From Gaiellasilicea sp963811885 (lineage in GTDB: Bacteria; Actinomycetota; Thermoleophilia; Gaiellales; Gaiellaceae): 64,000 nucleotides of DNA. Under the pieces are notes generated by a model. It was not told where the DNA came from, did not search any database, and saw only the letters and a list, made by a program, of their open reading frames with translations. Position 1 is the stretch's first letter. Each line of letters begins with the position of its first letter. Position numbers and translations under genes: made by a program. The stretch is taken from NCBI GenBank assembly GCA_963811885.1, contig CAWETB010000012.1, positions 327,840-391,839 on the forward strand, given 5' to 3'. This document shows, one piece after another, positions 1 to 9,068 of the stretch.

Positions 1-455
1 ACGGGCTCGTCGAGAAGCCGCGCACGTTCGCGACGAACTCGCTCGTGCTCGCCGTCCCGCGCTCCAACCCGGCGAAGATCCGCTCCGTCTTCGACCTGGC
101 CAAGCGGCCGAAGCTGAAGCTCGTCGTCGCCGGCCAGAAGGTGCCGATCGGTCTCTACACGCGCGAGGTGCTGAAGCGGCTCGCGCTGCTGAAGGTGCTG
201 CGCAAGGCGGTCAGCCAGGAGCCGGACGTGAAGGGGATCGTCGGCAAGCTGGCGCTCGGCGAGGCGGATGCCGGGTTCGTCTACGCGACCGACGTCCGCG
301 CCGCCTCGTCGCGTCTGATCGCGATCCCGCTGCCGCAGCGGTCGCAGCCGACCGTCCGCTACGAGGTCGCGGTCGTCAAGGGCTCGAAGAACCGGGAGGC
401 CGGGCTCGAGTTCGTCGCCGACCTGCTCGAGCAGCTGACGGCCGGCGCGAGCTGA
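1..455 (+). CDS. modA: ModA, molybdate-binding protein of ABC importer (C-terminal part)
   Basis: This is the last ~150 residues of the substrate-binding protein that captures molybdate or tungstate outside the membrane and hands it to ModBC. The start lies left of the window. The visible part has the second lobe of the type II binding fold, including VPIGLYTREVL and GEADAGFVYATD, which match the anion-pocket and hinge regions of the ModA family, and ends in LEQLTAGAS. modB starts 22 bases after the stop, followed by modC, which supports the assignment over a generic binding protein. The reading frame is intact. Sulfate-binding relatives are possible, but the ModB/ModC context favours molybdate. 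Confidence 0.85.
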   Translation, partial: GLVEKPRTFATNSLVLAVPRSNPAKIRSVFDLAKRPKLKLVVAGQKVPIGLYTREVLKRLALLKVLRKAVSQEPDVKGIVGKLALGEADAGFVYATDVRAASSRLIAIPLPQRSQPTVRYEVAVVKGSKNREAGLEFVADLLEQLTAGAS

Positions 456-477
456 AGAAAGCCGGCTTCGGGCTTCC

Positions 478-1303
478 GTGAGGAGCCCGTTCGGCGTCGC
501 GCTCGCGCTCGCGACCGCACTCACGATCTCGTTCCTCCTCCTCCCGATCCTCGCGATCTTCCTCGACATCCCGCCCGGACGGCTCCTCGACGGGATGAAC
601 GACCCGGCCGCGGTCGACGCCTTGATCGTGACGCTGAAGACGACGCTGATCGCGAACGTCGTCATCCTGCTGGTCGGGACGCCGGCGGCGTACCTGATCG
701 CGTCGCGCTCGTTTCGCACCAGGTCGCTGCTCGTGACGGCGATCGAGCTCCCGCTCGTGCTGCCGCCGGCGGTTGCCGGGATCGGCCTGCTCGCCGCATT
801 CGGCCGCAACGGCCTGCTCGGCGGGACGCTCGACGTGCTCGGGCTCTCGATCCCGTTCACCCAGCTCGCCGTCGTCCTCGCGATCATGTTCGTCGCCAGC
901 CCCTTCTACCTCCGCGCCGCGGTCTCGGCGTTCGAGTCGGTCGATCCCGCCCTCACCGGCGCCGCCCGCACGCTCGGCGCCGGCCCCGCTCGAACGTTCT
1001 TCCGCGTCGCCCTGCCGCTGGCATCCGGTGGGCTCGGCGCCGGGCTGGGCGCTCTCGTTCGCCCGCGGGATCGGCGAGTTCGGCGCGACGATCATGTTCG
1101 CCGGCTCGCTCCAGGGAGTCACGCAGACGCTCTCGCTGGCGGTCTACGAGCAGTTCGACGTCGACTTCGACGTCGCGCTCGCGATCGGCGCCGAACTCGT
1201 CGCCGTCAGCGCCTTCCTCCTCCTCGCCGTCAAGCTCGTGCCCACGTGGACACGCTCGAACTCACAGTCGACCACCCTCTTCGCTCCTTTCGGCTCTCGG
1301 TAG
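478..1303 (+). CDS. modB: ModB, molybdate ABC transporter permease (one-base frame break)
   Basis: Inner-membrane permease that forms the molybdate channel with ModC. It starts with GTG at 478. Hydrophobic segments cover most of the protein, and the permease loop that docks the ATPase is GIGEFGATIMFAGS. The frame changes near 1044: reading GAGWALSFARGIGEFG needs one base fewer in the GGG run at about 1042-1044. With that base removed the protein is 274 residues, normal for ModB. The stop at 1301-1303 lies inside modC, so the two genes overlap by about 58 bases and are probably coupled. The break is more likely a consensus insertion than decay because both halves are fully conserved. Confidence 0.88.
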
Positions 1304-2278
1304 CCGAGGCGCTCGGGCGCGAGACGCTCGCGCTCGTCGGGCCGTCGGGAGCGGGCAAGTCGAGCGTGCTGCGGGCGATCGCGGGGCTGCTGCGCCCGGA
1401 GCGGGGGCGGATCGCGCTCGGCGCCGACACCTGGCTCGACACGGACGCGGGCATCGATCTGGCGCCCGAGCGCCGCTCCGTCGGCTTCGTCTTCCAGGAG
1501 TACGCGCTCTTCCCGCATCTCGACGTCCGCCGCAACGTCGCCTTCGGCGGCCGGGAGCGCGTGGACGAGCTGCTCGAGCGGTTCCGGATCTCACACCTCG
1601 CGCAGGCGCGGCCGGCCGATCTCTCTGGGGGTGAGAGGCAGCGGGTCGCGCTTGCGCGGGCACTCGCCCGCGACCCGGCCGTGCTCCTGCTCGACGAGCC
1701 GCTCTCGGCGCTCGACGCACACACGCGCAACGTCGTCCGCGGCGAGCTGGCCGAGCTCCTGGCCGAGCTGCAGCTGCCGACGCTGCTCGTCACGCACGAC
1801 TTCGACGACGCGGCGGCGCTCGCCGACCGGGTCGGGGTCATCGTCGACGGGACGGATTCTCCAGCTCGGACCGGCGGCAGAGCTGCTGGCCGCGCCGGCG
1901 GACGCGTTCGTGGCGAGCTTCACCGGCGCCAACCTGATCCCCGGCAACGCGCGGCCCGGGCCGGACGGGCTGACCGAGGTCGTGCTCGACGCCGGCGGCT
2001 CGATGTACTCGGCCGACGGGGGAGAGGGCCGCGTCGGGCTCGCCGTCTACCCGTGGGAGGTCTCGCTCGCGCGCGCCGAGTCCCTCGACTCGGCGGTCAA
2101 CCACGTCCACGGCGAAGTGCGCTCGGTCGTCGTGCTCGGCAACCGCGTCCGCGTCCGCGTCGGGCCGCTGACGGCCGAGATCACCACGGGCTCGGCGGAG
2201 CGTCTGGAGCTGCGCGAGGGGGAGCCCGTCGTCGCCTCGTTCAAGGCGACTGCTTCCCGGCTGGTGCCGCTGGGCTAG
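1246..2278 (+). CDS. modC: ModC, molybdate ABC transporter ATPase (one-base frame break)
   Basis: ATPase that drives molybdate import. It starts with GTG at 1246 inside the end of modB. In order it has a Walker A motif (GPSGAGKS), Q-loop region FVFQEYALFPH, ABC signature (LSGGERQRVALARAL), Walker B (AVLLLDEPLSALD) and H-loop (LLVTHD). A C-terminal TOBE/Mop-like domain follows, which in this family binds oxyanion and senses molybdate. The frame breaks near 1850, where VDG-RILQLGP is restored by removing one G from GGG; the corrected length is 343 residues. The stop overlaps the stop of the convergent GGDEF gene. Confidence 0.9.
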
Positions 2279-4083
2279 GCCGGGATCGCCGCGGCGGCCG
2301 GCCAGGCGGCGCCGATGCCGAGCTCGTCCGCGAGCGCGCCCACGACGTCCGGGTCGAACTGGCTGCCGGAGCAGCGCGCCAGCTCGGCGATCGCCTCGTC
2401 GTCGGTGAGCCGGCCGCGGTAGACGCGGTCGGACGTCATCGCGTCGTAGGCGTCGGCGACGAAGATGATCCGGGCGCCGAGCGGGATGTCCTCGCCGCCG
2501 AGCGCGTCGGGATAGCCGGTGCCGTCCCAGCGCTCGTGGTGATGGAGGACCCAGTCGGCGACGGGGTCGACGCCGAGGCTCTCGAGCATCCGGTAGCCGA
2601 TCTGCGGATGCCGCTCGAGCACGAGCCGCTCGGTCTCGGAGAGCGGGCCGGGCTTGCGCAGGATCTCCTCCGGAATCGCGAGCTTGCCGAGGTCGTGCAG
2701 GCTGGCCGCGAGGCGCGTCAGCTCGATCTGCTCGCGGTCGACGCCGAGACGGGTCGCGATCCGGGCGGCGAGATCGGAGACGCGCTCCGAGTGCGAGCCC
2801 GTGTACGCGTCGCGTGCGTCGACGGCCTTGGCGAGGCTTGCGGCGGCGCGGAAGCGGGCGGCGCGGTCGGGGCCGGCGGCGAGCCGCTTCAGCTCCGCGA
2901 TCTCGACCACGTCCGGCCGGTAGACCCGCGTCTGGTTCTTGCCGTACTCCTTCGCCCAGTAGAGAGCGCTGTCGGCGCGGCGCACCAGCTCGTCGCGCCC
3001 GACGTCCTCGGCGGGGGCGGTGGCGATGCCGGCGCTGACGGTGACCGGGCCGGCAGGCGGCAGGTCGGCGCCCGAGATCCGCTCGATGATCGACTCGGCC
3101 GCGATCCGCGCGCCCTCCTCGTCGCGGCCCGGCAGCAGGATCGCGAACTCGTCGCCGCCGAGCCGGAAGGCCTCGCCGCCCTGGCGCAGGTTCGTGGCCA
3201 GCTGGGCGAGCACCTTGTCGCCGGCGGGATGGCCGAAGCGGTCGTTGATCTTCTTGAAGTCGTCGATGTCCACGAGGCAGAGGCTGAGCGGATAGCCCTG
3301 CGCCTGCGAGTCGGCGAGCTCGCGCTCGAGCCGGTCGTGGAAGTGGCGGTGGTTGCCGAGCTGGGTGAGCGGGTCGGTGAGCGCCAGGCGCATCGCGCGC
3401 AGCTCACGGAAGGTCGAGCGCTGGTAGAGGGCGATCGCGAGCAGCGGCCCGACAAGAGCGCCCGACAGGAACGGCGAGCGCTGCCAGAGGATCACCAGCA
3501 TCAGCGCCGCGGAGGCCATCAACGCGAACGGCATGCTCGTGGCCGCGATGCTCGTCCGCGCGACCGTCCGGAACGGCTTGTGCGCGCTGACGCCGACCAC
3601 GAGGCTGATCAGGATCAGGTTGACGGTGTAGAAGGCGAAGGCGGCGAGGACGACCTGTGCGAAGACGAGCTCAGCGCCGTCGCCGCGCACCGGCAGGATC
3701 GTCGCGCCTGCGACGGCGGCGGCGATCGCCATCACGGCCGCGTTGTAGACGACGCGGATCGGCGGGCGATGCTCGAACAGGTGCATGATCGGCGCCGCCA
3801 TGCCGACGACGACGCCGGCCTGCCAGCCGTAGAGCACGATCGCGGCGGTGCAGAAGACGAAGCCGAGCGAGACGCCGCCGGTGTCGATCCCGTCGAGCGG
3901 GACCGGGTAGCGCTCGGCGAGCGTCGACGCCGCCAGCAAGCCGGCGATCCCGGCCATCGTCGCCAGGTCTCGCGGTGCGACGGCGAACGAGACCGCGGCC
4001 GCAGCAGCGACCACGAATCCCAGCAGCCCGACCGGCAAGACGACCGCCGCGAGCCGCGGGGGGAGTTTCCCCCACGGACTCAT
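2275..4083 (-). CDS. Membrane GGDEF / HD-GYP protein (cyclic di-GMP turnover)
   Basis: A 602-residue protein with both a cyclic di-GMP synthase and a hydrolase module. Residues 1-225 form about seven or eight membrane segments of an unassigned sensor type. The GGDEF domain spans ~235-390, with GGDEF at 309-313 and the metal-binding DIDDFKKIND before it. The HD-GYP domain spans ~415-590, with HD at 463-464 and GYP at 523-525. Both catalytic motifs look intact. No RxxD inhibitory site is seen just before GGDEF (the sequence is RQGG), so product inhibition through the usual I-site is unlikely. The start at 4083 is chosen because the in-frame extension upstream crosses the small peptide gene at 4092-4199. 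It was probably co-transcribed with that gene, 8 bases away. Confidence 0.9.
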   Translation of the reverse strand: MSPWGKLPPRLAAVVLPVGLLGFVVAAAAAVSFAVAPRDLATMAGIAGLLAASTLAERYPVPLDGIDTGGVSLGFVFCTAAIVLYGWQAGVVVGMAAPIMHLFEHRPPIRVVYNAAVMAIAAAVAGATILPVRGDGAELVFAQVVLAAFAFYTVNLILISLVVGVSAHKPFRTVARTSIAATSMPFALMASAALMLVILWQRSPFLSGALVGPLLAIALYQRSTFRELRAMRLALTDPLTQLGNHRHFHDRLERELADSQAQGYPLSLCLVDIDDFKKINDRFGHPAGDKVLAQLATNLRQGGEAFRLGGDEFAILLPGRDEEGARIAAESIIERISGADLPPAGPVTVSAGIATAPAEDVGRDELVRRADSALYWAKEYGKNQTRVYRPDVVEIAELKRLAAGPDRAARFRAAASLAKAVDARDAYTGSHSERVSDLAARIATRLGVDREQIELTRLAASLHDLGKLAIPEEILRKPGPLSETERLVLERHPQIGYRMLESLGVDPVADWVLHHHERWDGTGYPDALGGEDIPLGARIIFVADAYDAMTSDRVYRGRLTDDEAIAELARCSGSQFDPDVVGALADELGIGAAWPAAAAIPA

Positions 4084-4091
4084 CGCGGTCC

Positions 4092-4199
4092 TTACCAGCC
4101 CCAGGTGAAGCTGTCCCAGCCCCAGTTTCCGATCGCCGTGGCGAGAGCCACGAGCGCAATCAGAACCCCGACGAGGCGGCCATTCCTCCACTGCAACAT
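4092..4199 (-). CDS. 35-residue single-span peptide with Trp-rich tail
   Basis: A short ORF starting MLQWRNGRLVGVLIALVAL and ending in GNWGWDSFTWGW. It has a basic N terminus, one hydrophobic helix and an aromatic C-terminal tail, so it is probably a small membrane peptide. A purine-rich Shine-Dalgarno stretch (AGGGAGGG) sits about 7 bases before the ATG. The stop is 8 bases before the ATG of the GGDEF/HD-GYP gene, so the two are probably one transcript. I do not recognise a characterised family. It could be a small partner of the membrane sensor, or a leader that couples translation. Confidence 0.6.
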   Translation of the reverse strand: MLQWRNGRLVGVLIALVALATAIGNWGWDSFTWGW

Positions 4200-4321
4200 T
4201 TCCGTGCCCTCCCTGTTGCGGATCAGGTCGTCAGACCTCGGAATGATGAATGTCGCTCTGGGCCCCGTAATCCCTCGAAAAGGTGATTTCACGTGTGCCG
4301 AGTCACAAGTGGCGCCCGGGC

Positions 4322-4327
4322 TAGGCT
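4322..4327 (+). promoter_or_regulatory. Leaderless -10 box TAGGCT
   Basis: TAGGCT lies 6 bases before the ATG at 4334. This matches the TANNNT plus 6-10 base spacing seen before several other genes in the window. It supports the small ORF downstream. Confidence 0.5.
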
Positions 4328-4333
4328 TCGCCG

Positions 4334-4477
4334 ATGGCGGCGACGATCGAGCCCGAGCCGACCGAGGAGGAGCGCGAGGCGATCCTCGCCGCGCTCGCCC
4401 GGCCCGCTTCGGCGGAGGACGGCTGGGCGTCGGCGGCCCTCGCCGAGGGCGTCGAGGAGGGCGAGCTCGACCCGTAA
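4334..4477 (+). CDS. 47-residue acidic hypothetical protein
   Basis: Small ORF beginning MAATIEPEPTEEEREAILAAL and ending GVEEGELDP. It is strongly acidic with an amphipathic helix pattern (EEEREAILAALARP), then a WASAALAEGVEEG segment. Similar short acidic helices occur in small actinobacterial proteins such as carboxylase epsilon-like chains, but I cannot assign it. The leaderless-type box at 4322-4327 supports the start. It lies between the divergent small peptide gene and another small gene at 4511. Confidence 0.5.
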   Translation: MAATIEPEPTEEEREAILAALARPASAEDGWASAALAEGVEEGELDP

Positions 4478-4510
4478 CCACTTCGCGGCCGGCGCCGTTA
4501 GAGAAGCACG

Positions 4511-4681
4511 ATGTGCTGCCGCTGTGGAGACCACCCCGCCCGCTCCGCCGAGGAGCCGTTCTGCCCGATCTGCGTGATCTCGATCAAGGTCGAGGTCGCC
4601 CGCGGGCTGACCCAGCTCGCCGGCTATCTGAACGCCTGGGCCGCCTTCGGCGACTGGTGCAGCGAGCGCCAGACCGCCTGA
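4511..4681 (+). CDS. 56-residue Cys-rich protein (possible zinc ribbon)
   Basis: Starts MCCRCGDHPARSAEEPFCPIC, giving a CxxC pair near residues 2-5 and another at ~18-21. That spacing is typical of a small zinc-binding ribbon. The rest (ARGLTQLAGYLNAWAAFGDWC) is a short helix with aromatic residues. The purine stretch GAGAAG before the ATG is a weak Shine-Dalgarno site. No family is recognised. It follows the acidic ORF by 33 bases and may be co-transcribed with it. Confidence 0.5.
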   Translation: MCCRCGDHPARSAEEPFCPICVISIKVEVARGLTQLAGYLNAWAAFGDWCSERQTA

Positions 4682-4735
4682 GGGCGCGACTGTTTGCTGA
4701 TCGACTTCTCGCTCGCGGAGTGGGATGATCGGGCG

Positions 4736-5854
4736 GTGGTGCGTGGGTCGCTTGCGGCGACGGCTCTAACCGGCCTCTGTCTGGTCGCGATCGCGCCGAG
4801 CGCGACTGCCCGGCCGGCCGCAACCTTACTGTCGAAGCCCCAGGCGGTCGCCGCCGTTCGCGCCGTTCTGCGGATGAAAGCGTCGGTATGCGGACTCCGG
4901 ATCGGGCGGGTCACGGCGACGCGGGCAACGATCGGCTGGCGCGTGACCGCCCAGACCTCGGGGAGGGTGAGTGGGCTGTCTCGCTGGAGCGTCGGCAGCA
5001 AGCCGGCCCCGATCAATGCGCTCGCGCGCAGGATCGCCGCAGGATGTCCCGCACCCAAGCCCCCTCAGCAGCCTCCGGTTCCGCCAACTCCGGCACCTGG
5101 TGCCCCGGCGACCTACGTCTTCGGCTCGCAGTTGAGCGCGTCGCAGCAGGCGCTCGTGCGGCGCGGGCTCGATGCGGGTGCGCGGCTCTACCGCTCGACC
5201 CTGGGGCGCGAGCTGCCGGCGTTCACCGTCTGGGCACACACCGACGTCGAGGAGCTGATCGCCGCCTATTCCGCGAACGTGCCGACGTCCCCGGAGAACG
5301 CGCGGGCACTCTGGTCGGGCGGGCAGGTCGGACACGCGACCCTCCGGCAGGTCTGGCTCGGCCCGCCCTGGTTCGCATCGGGGCCGGATTTCAACCAGCT
5401 GAAGATCGCGGCGCACGAGGCGTTCCACCTGCTCCAGTACGAGGTCATCGGTCAGCGCGCGATGAGCGTCTCGGGGCTGGACGAGGTTCCGCAGGCGGGG
5501 CCGTGGTGGCTGCTGGAGGGAAGTGCCGAGTACTTCGCGTACCTCGCCGTCGTCGCAGACGGTGCCACGACGCTGGGAAGCGTGCGCTCACGCTGGATCG
5601 GCTCGGCGAGAGCGTCCGGGGCGACGCTCGTCGCGCTCTCGACGTTGCGGGGCCAGCGCGAGACCGGTGGCGCCTACGACATCTACGCGCTCGCGAACGA
5701 ACTGCTGCTGCGCGACCGCGACCCGAGGCTGACGTTCGCCTACCTGGAGGCGATCGCCCGCGGCGTCGAGTGGCACGAGGCTTTCTCGTCGAACTTCGGC
5801 CGCACCTTCGACGCCTTCGTCGCTGAGTTCGAGGCGTACCGCCGCACGGCGTAA
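4736..5854 (+). CDS. Secreted HEXXH-type putative metallopeptidase
   Basis: Predicted exported protein of about 372 residues. The N terminus (VVRGSLAATALTGLCLVAIAP) looks like a signal peptide; a GTG at 4736 or 4739 is the likely start, since an upstream TTG would put acidic residues before the hydrophobic core. A Pro-rich linker (residues ~105-125) separates a small N-terminal domain from the catalytic part. The zinc motif HEAFH is at about residues 226-230, with a downstream glutamate in LLEGSAEYFAY at ~262, the arrangement of gluzincin-like (peptidase MA-like) enzymes. Substrate unknown. The gene converges with pgsA, 3 bases apart. Confidence 0.6.
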   Translation: MVRGSLAATALTGLCLVAIAPSATARPAATLLSKPQAVAAVRAVLRMKASVCGLRIGRVTATRATIGWRVTAQTSGRVSGLSRWSVGSKPAPINALARRIAAGCPAPKPPQQPPVPPTPAPGAPATYVFGSQLSASQQALVRRGLDAGARLYRSTLGRELPAFTVWAHTDVEELIAAYSANVPTSPENARALWSGGQVGHATLRQVWLGPPWFASGPDFNQLKIAAHEAFHLLQYEVIGQRAMSVSGLDEVPQAGPWWLLEGSAEYFAYLAVVADGATTLGSVRSRWIGSARASGATLVALSTLRGQRETGGAYDIYALANELLLRDRDPRLTFAYLEAIARGVEWHEAFSSNFGRTFDAFVAEFEAYRRTA

Positions 5855-5857
5855 GCG

Positions 5858-6394
5858 TCAGGTCGTACCGCGTAACAGTCGCGGCGCCGACCTGGCGTAG
5901 TCGAGCCCCGACACCCAGGTGAGCACGAGCGCCACGAGCAGCGCCCACCAGGCGATGCTGTCGTCCCAGGCACCGGCGGCTGCGAAGCCTCCGAGCGCGG
6001 CGGCAACCGCCTGCGCCCAGGTCTTCAGCTTGCCGAGATCGCGGGCGGCGATCACGACCCCGCGCTCCATCGCGGCCAGGCGCAGGCCGGAGATGAGGAT
6101 CTCGCGCGCCACGATCGCAGCCACCATCCAGGCCGGCCAGATCCCGTCCTCGATCAGCATCACGAGCACTGCGAGCACGAGCACCTTGTCGGCGATCGGG
6201 TCGAGGAGCGAGCCGAGCGGCGAGGTGACGCCCCGGCGCCGCGCGATCCGGCCGTCGAACCAGTCGGTCGCCATCGCGACGCAGAAGAGCGCGGTCGCCC
6301 AGTACTCGTTGTTCGGGAAGTCCCACGCGTAGAGCAGCACCACGAGCGGCACCGATGCGGCGCGGGCGACGGTCAACTGGTCGGGCAGCGTCAC
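5858..6394 (-). CDS. pgsA: PgsA, CDP-diacylglycerol-glycerol-3-phosphate phosphatidyltransferase
   Basis: Integral membrane enzyme of phosphatidylglycerol synthesis, 178 residues with several hydrophobic helices. The CDP-alcohol phosphotransferase signature is complete: D-x2-DG-x2-AR-x8-G-x3-D-x3-D within DWFDGRIARRRG...DPIAD. I chose GTG at 6394 because the protein then begins VTLPDQLTVARA like other PgsA proteins and has GGAAG just upstream. An ATG at 6421 is also in frame, but it shares the CCATGG with the start of the divergent biotin carboxylase gene. Other CDP-alcohol transferases (cardiolipin or phosphatidylinositol synthase) are less likely. Confidence 0.82.
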   Translation of the reverse strand: MTLPDQLTVARAASVPLVVLLYAWDFPNNEYWATALFCVAMATDWFDGRIARRRGVTSPLGSLLDPIADKVLVLAVLVMLIEDGIWPAWMVAAIVAREILISGLRLAAMERGVVIAARDLGKLKTWAQAVAAALGGFAAAGAWDDSIAWWALLVALVLTWVSGLDYARSAPRLLRGTT

Positions 6395-6419
6395 GGCTTC
6401 CGTGAGAATACGCGGCGCC

Positions 6420-8188
6420 ATGGCCCTTCCCTCGAAAGTGCTCGTCGCGAACCGCGGCGAGATCGCGGTCCGGATCTTCCGGACCCTGCGCGAGCTCGGC
6501 ATCGGCTCGGTCGCCGTCTACTCGGAGGCCGACCGCGACGCCGTCCATCCGCGCGTCGCCGACGAGGCATATCCTGATCGGGCCAGGCCCGGCCGCGGAG
6601 AGCTATCTCGTCGGCGAGAGGATCCTCGATGCGGCGCGGCAGGCGGGCGCGGAGGCGATCCATCCGGGCTACGGCTTCCTCGCCGAGAACGCCGCGTTCG
6701 CACGCGCCGTCGAGGATGCCGGCCTGATCTGGATCGGGCCGCCCAGCTCGGCGATCGAGCTGATGGGCTCGAAGACGGAGGCGCGCACGGCGATGCAGGC
6801 AGCCGGCGTGCCGATCATCCCGGGCGCGACCGACCCGGTCGAGACGGTCGCGGAGGTGCTGCGGCTCGGCGACGAGGTCGGCTACCCGCTGATCGTGAAG
6901 GCGGCGGCGGGCGGCGGCGGCAAGGGGATGAAGCTCGTCGCGTCCCCCGACGAGGCCGAGCGCGCGTTCGAGTCGGCCCAGCGCGAGGGCGAGAAGTACT
7001 TCGCCGACGGCCGCGTCTACGTCGAGCGCTACCTCGAGGATCCGCGCCACGTCGAGGTGCAGGTGCTCGCGGACGCGCACGGGAACGTGATCCACCTCGG
7101 CGAGCGCGACTGCACGATCCAGCGCCGCCACCAGAAGCTGATCGAGGAGACGCCGTCGCCGGCGGTCGACGCGGAGCTGCGCGAGCGGATCGGGCAGATC
7201 GCGGTCGACGCCGCCCGAGCGGCCGGCTATCGCTCCGCCGGCACGATCGAGGGGCTGCTGACCGCGGACGGCTCCTACTACTTCATGGAGATGAACACGC
7301 GGATCCAGGTCGAGCACACGGTCACCGAGGAGGTGACCGGAATCGACCTCGTGCGCGAGCAGGTGCTGATCGCGGCGGGTGAGCCGCTCTCGATCCGACA
7401 GGAGGACGTCGTTCCTGCGCGGCCATTCGATCGAGTGCCGGATCAACGCCGAGGACGTGTCCAGCGGCTTCCTGCCCGCGCCCGGGCGGATCACCGCCTA
7501 TCGCGAGCCGTCCGGCCCCGGTGTCCGCGTCGACTCCGGCGTGGTCGCCGGCTCCGAGATCAGCGGCCTCTACGACCCGATGATCGCGAAGCTGATCGTC
7601 CACGGCGTCGACCGCGAGCACGCCCGGATGCGGATGCTCCGCGCGCTCGACGAGTTCGAGATCGGCGGCCTGCCGACCCTGCTGGGCTTCCACCGCGCGC
7701 TGCTCTCGCATGCCGAGTTCATCGAGGGAGGCACCGGGCACGGCCTCGTCGAGTCCGAGGAGCTGGCGGCCCTGGCGGAGGAACTGACGCGTGAGCCCGC
7801 GGCGGAGGCCGCGGCGTCGAACGGCCGCGTGCGCCCGCGCGCGACGGCGGTCGAGGTGGGCGGCCGCCGCTACGACGTCACCGTGCTCGAGCCCGAGCCG
7901 CCCTGGGTCGAGCTCGCGCGCCGCCGCCGCGAGCGCGAGGCATCCGGCCGCGGCGGCGCCGGCAGCGACTCCGTGGTCAGCCCGATGCAGGGGACGGTGC
8001 TCAAGGTCGACGTCGCCGCCGGGGACGAGGTCGAGGCCGGCGCCGTGATCTGCGTCGTCGAGGCGATGAAGATGGAGAACGAGATCGCAGCGCACCGGGC
8101 CGGAACCGTGACGGACATCTCGGTCGCGCCGGGCGACGCCGTCGCGAGCGGGCAGGTGATCTGCCGTGTCGTCGCCGACGAGGCCTGA
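6420..8188 (+). CDS. Biotin carboxylase-BCCP fusion, acyl-CoA carboxylase alpha chain (two frame breaks)
   Basis: Biotin-dependent carboxylase alpha subunit that carboxylates biotin with ATP and bicarbonate for acetyl- or propionyl-CoA carboxylase. The biotin carboxylase domain starts MALPSKVLVANRGEIAVRIF and contains the ATP-grasp loop AAGGGGKGMKLV and the MEMNTRIQVEHTVTE motif. The C-terminal biotinyl domain has the biotin lysine in EAMKMENE. Two single-base insertions break the frame, near 6570 (AY-LIGPG) and near 7414 (DVV-LRGHSIECRINAED). Removing them gives 588 residues, the expected length. The ATG overlaps the divergent pgsA ATG. No beta chain gene lies nearby, so acyl-CoA specificity cannot be told. 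Confidence 0.9.
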
Positions 8189-9068
8189 CTCGGCGAAGCC
8201 GCTCTGCGCGGAGATGAGCCGCGCCCACGCGGAGTCCCTCCATGCGACCGCGAGCCGCGTCGACACCTGGATCCTGATCGAGTACCGCGGCCTCTGGGCG
8301 CACGACGCCGTCGACGGCTCGACGCTCAGCGGCGCCCTGAAGGCCCATCTCGTCGCCGAGCGCGTGCGGCTGCCGCACGCCCGCATCCTCTTCGTCCGTC
8401 GCTCCGAGCGGCGCAGCGGCGACGGGCTCCTCGCCTTCTTCGCCCGGTCGACGCCGAGCGAGCGCGAGCTCCGCTGCATCGAGCTCGAGCGTCACGACGA
8501 CCTGATCGGGCTCGACCTCGCGACGGCCGGCCGCTCGGTCGACCATCCGCTCTTCCTCGTCTGCACGCACGGCAAGCACGACCGCTGCTGCGCCAAGTTC
8601 GGCCGGCCGCTCTACGACGCGGTGCGCGAGCAGGTCGAGGACGGCTGGGTGTGGCAGTCCTCGCACGTCGGCGGCGACCGCTTCGCCGGCAACGTCGTCG
8701 TCCTCGACGACGGCGTCTACTACGGGCGCGTCGAGCCGTCGGACGCCTGGCCCGTGGTCGAGGCGGCGCTCGAGCGCCGCGTCCACCTCCCGCTCTACCG
8801 CGGCCGCTCCGCCTACGGCTTCGCCGCGCAGGCGGCTGAGATCGCGGTGCGCGAGACGACCTCGTTGCTCGGCCTCGACGACGTTCACGTGCGTTCGATC
8901 GCCGGTGACGGCGAGGGCTGGCGCGCCGACGTCGATGCGGTTGGGACGGGCTACGACGTCGACGTGCACGTCGAGGAGGGCGCACCGACCCACCTCACCT
9001 GCTCGACGACCCGGCTCAGCCGCCCGAAGCGCTTCGTCGCAGGAACCCCTCGCGTACGAGGCGCCTGA
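8166..9068 (+). CDS. Sucrase/ferredoxin-like (Suc/Fer-like) protein
   Basis: A 300-residue cytosolic protein of the sucrase/ferredoxin-like family, whose C-terminal thioredoxin-like domain often holds a 2Fe-2S cluster. The conserved core CTHGKHDRCCAKFGRPLYDA is followed by WQSSHVGGDRFAGNVVVL, both hallmarks of the family, and LCAEMSRA near the N terminus matches its first motif. GTG at 8166 is preferred over ATG 8214 because it keeps that motif; it overlaps the carboxylase end by 23 bases. The reaction is not established for the family. It runs tail to tail into the JmjC gene with about 50 bases of overlap. Confidence 0.75.
   Translation: MSSPTRPDSAKPLCAEMSRAHAESLHATASRVDTWILIEYRGLWAHDAVDGSTLSGALKAHLVAERVRLPHARILFVRRSERRSGDGLLAFFARSTPSERELRCIELERHDDLIGLDLATAGRSVDHPLFLVCTHGKHDRCCAKFGRPLYDAVREQVEDGWVWQSSHVGGDRFAGNVVVLDDGVYYGRVEPSDAWPVVEAALERRVHLPLYRGRSAYGFAAQAAEIAVRETTSLLGLDDVHVRSIAGDGEGWRADVDAVGTGYDVDVHVEEGAPTHLTCSTTRLSRPKRFVAGTPRVRGA

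Noticed and set aside
478..4728. A 1416-codon open frame from modB across the GGDEF/HD-GYP region
   Set aside because: Only its first parts code for ModB and ModC. The rest is the antisense of the GGDEF/HD-GYP gene, with low-complexity Arg/Ala/Gly composition.
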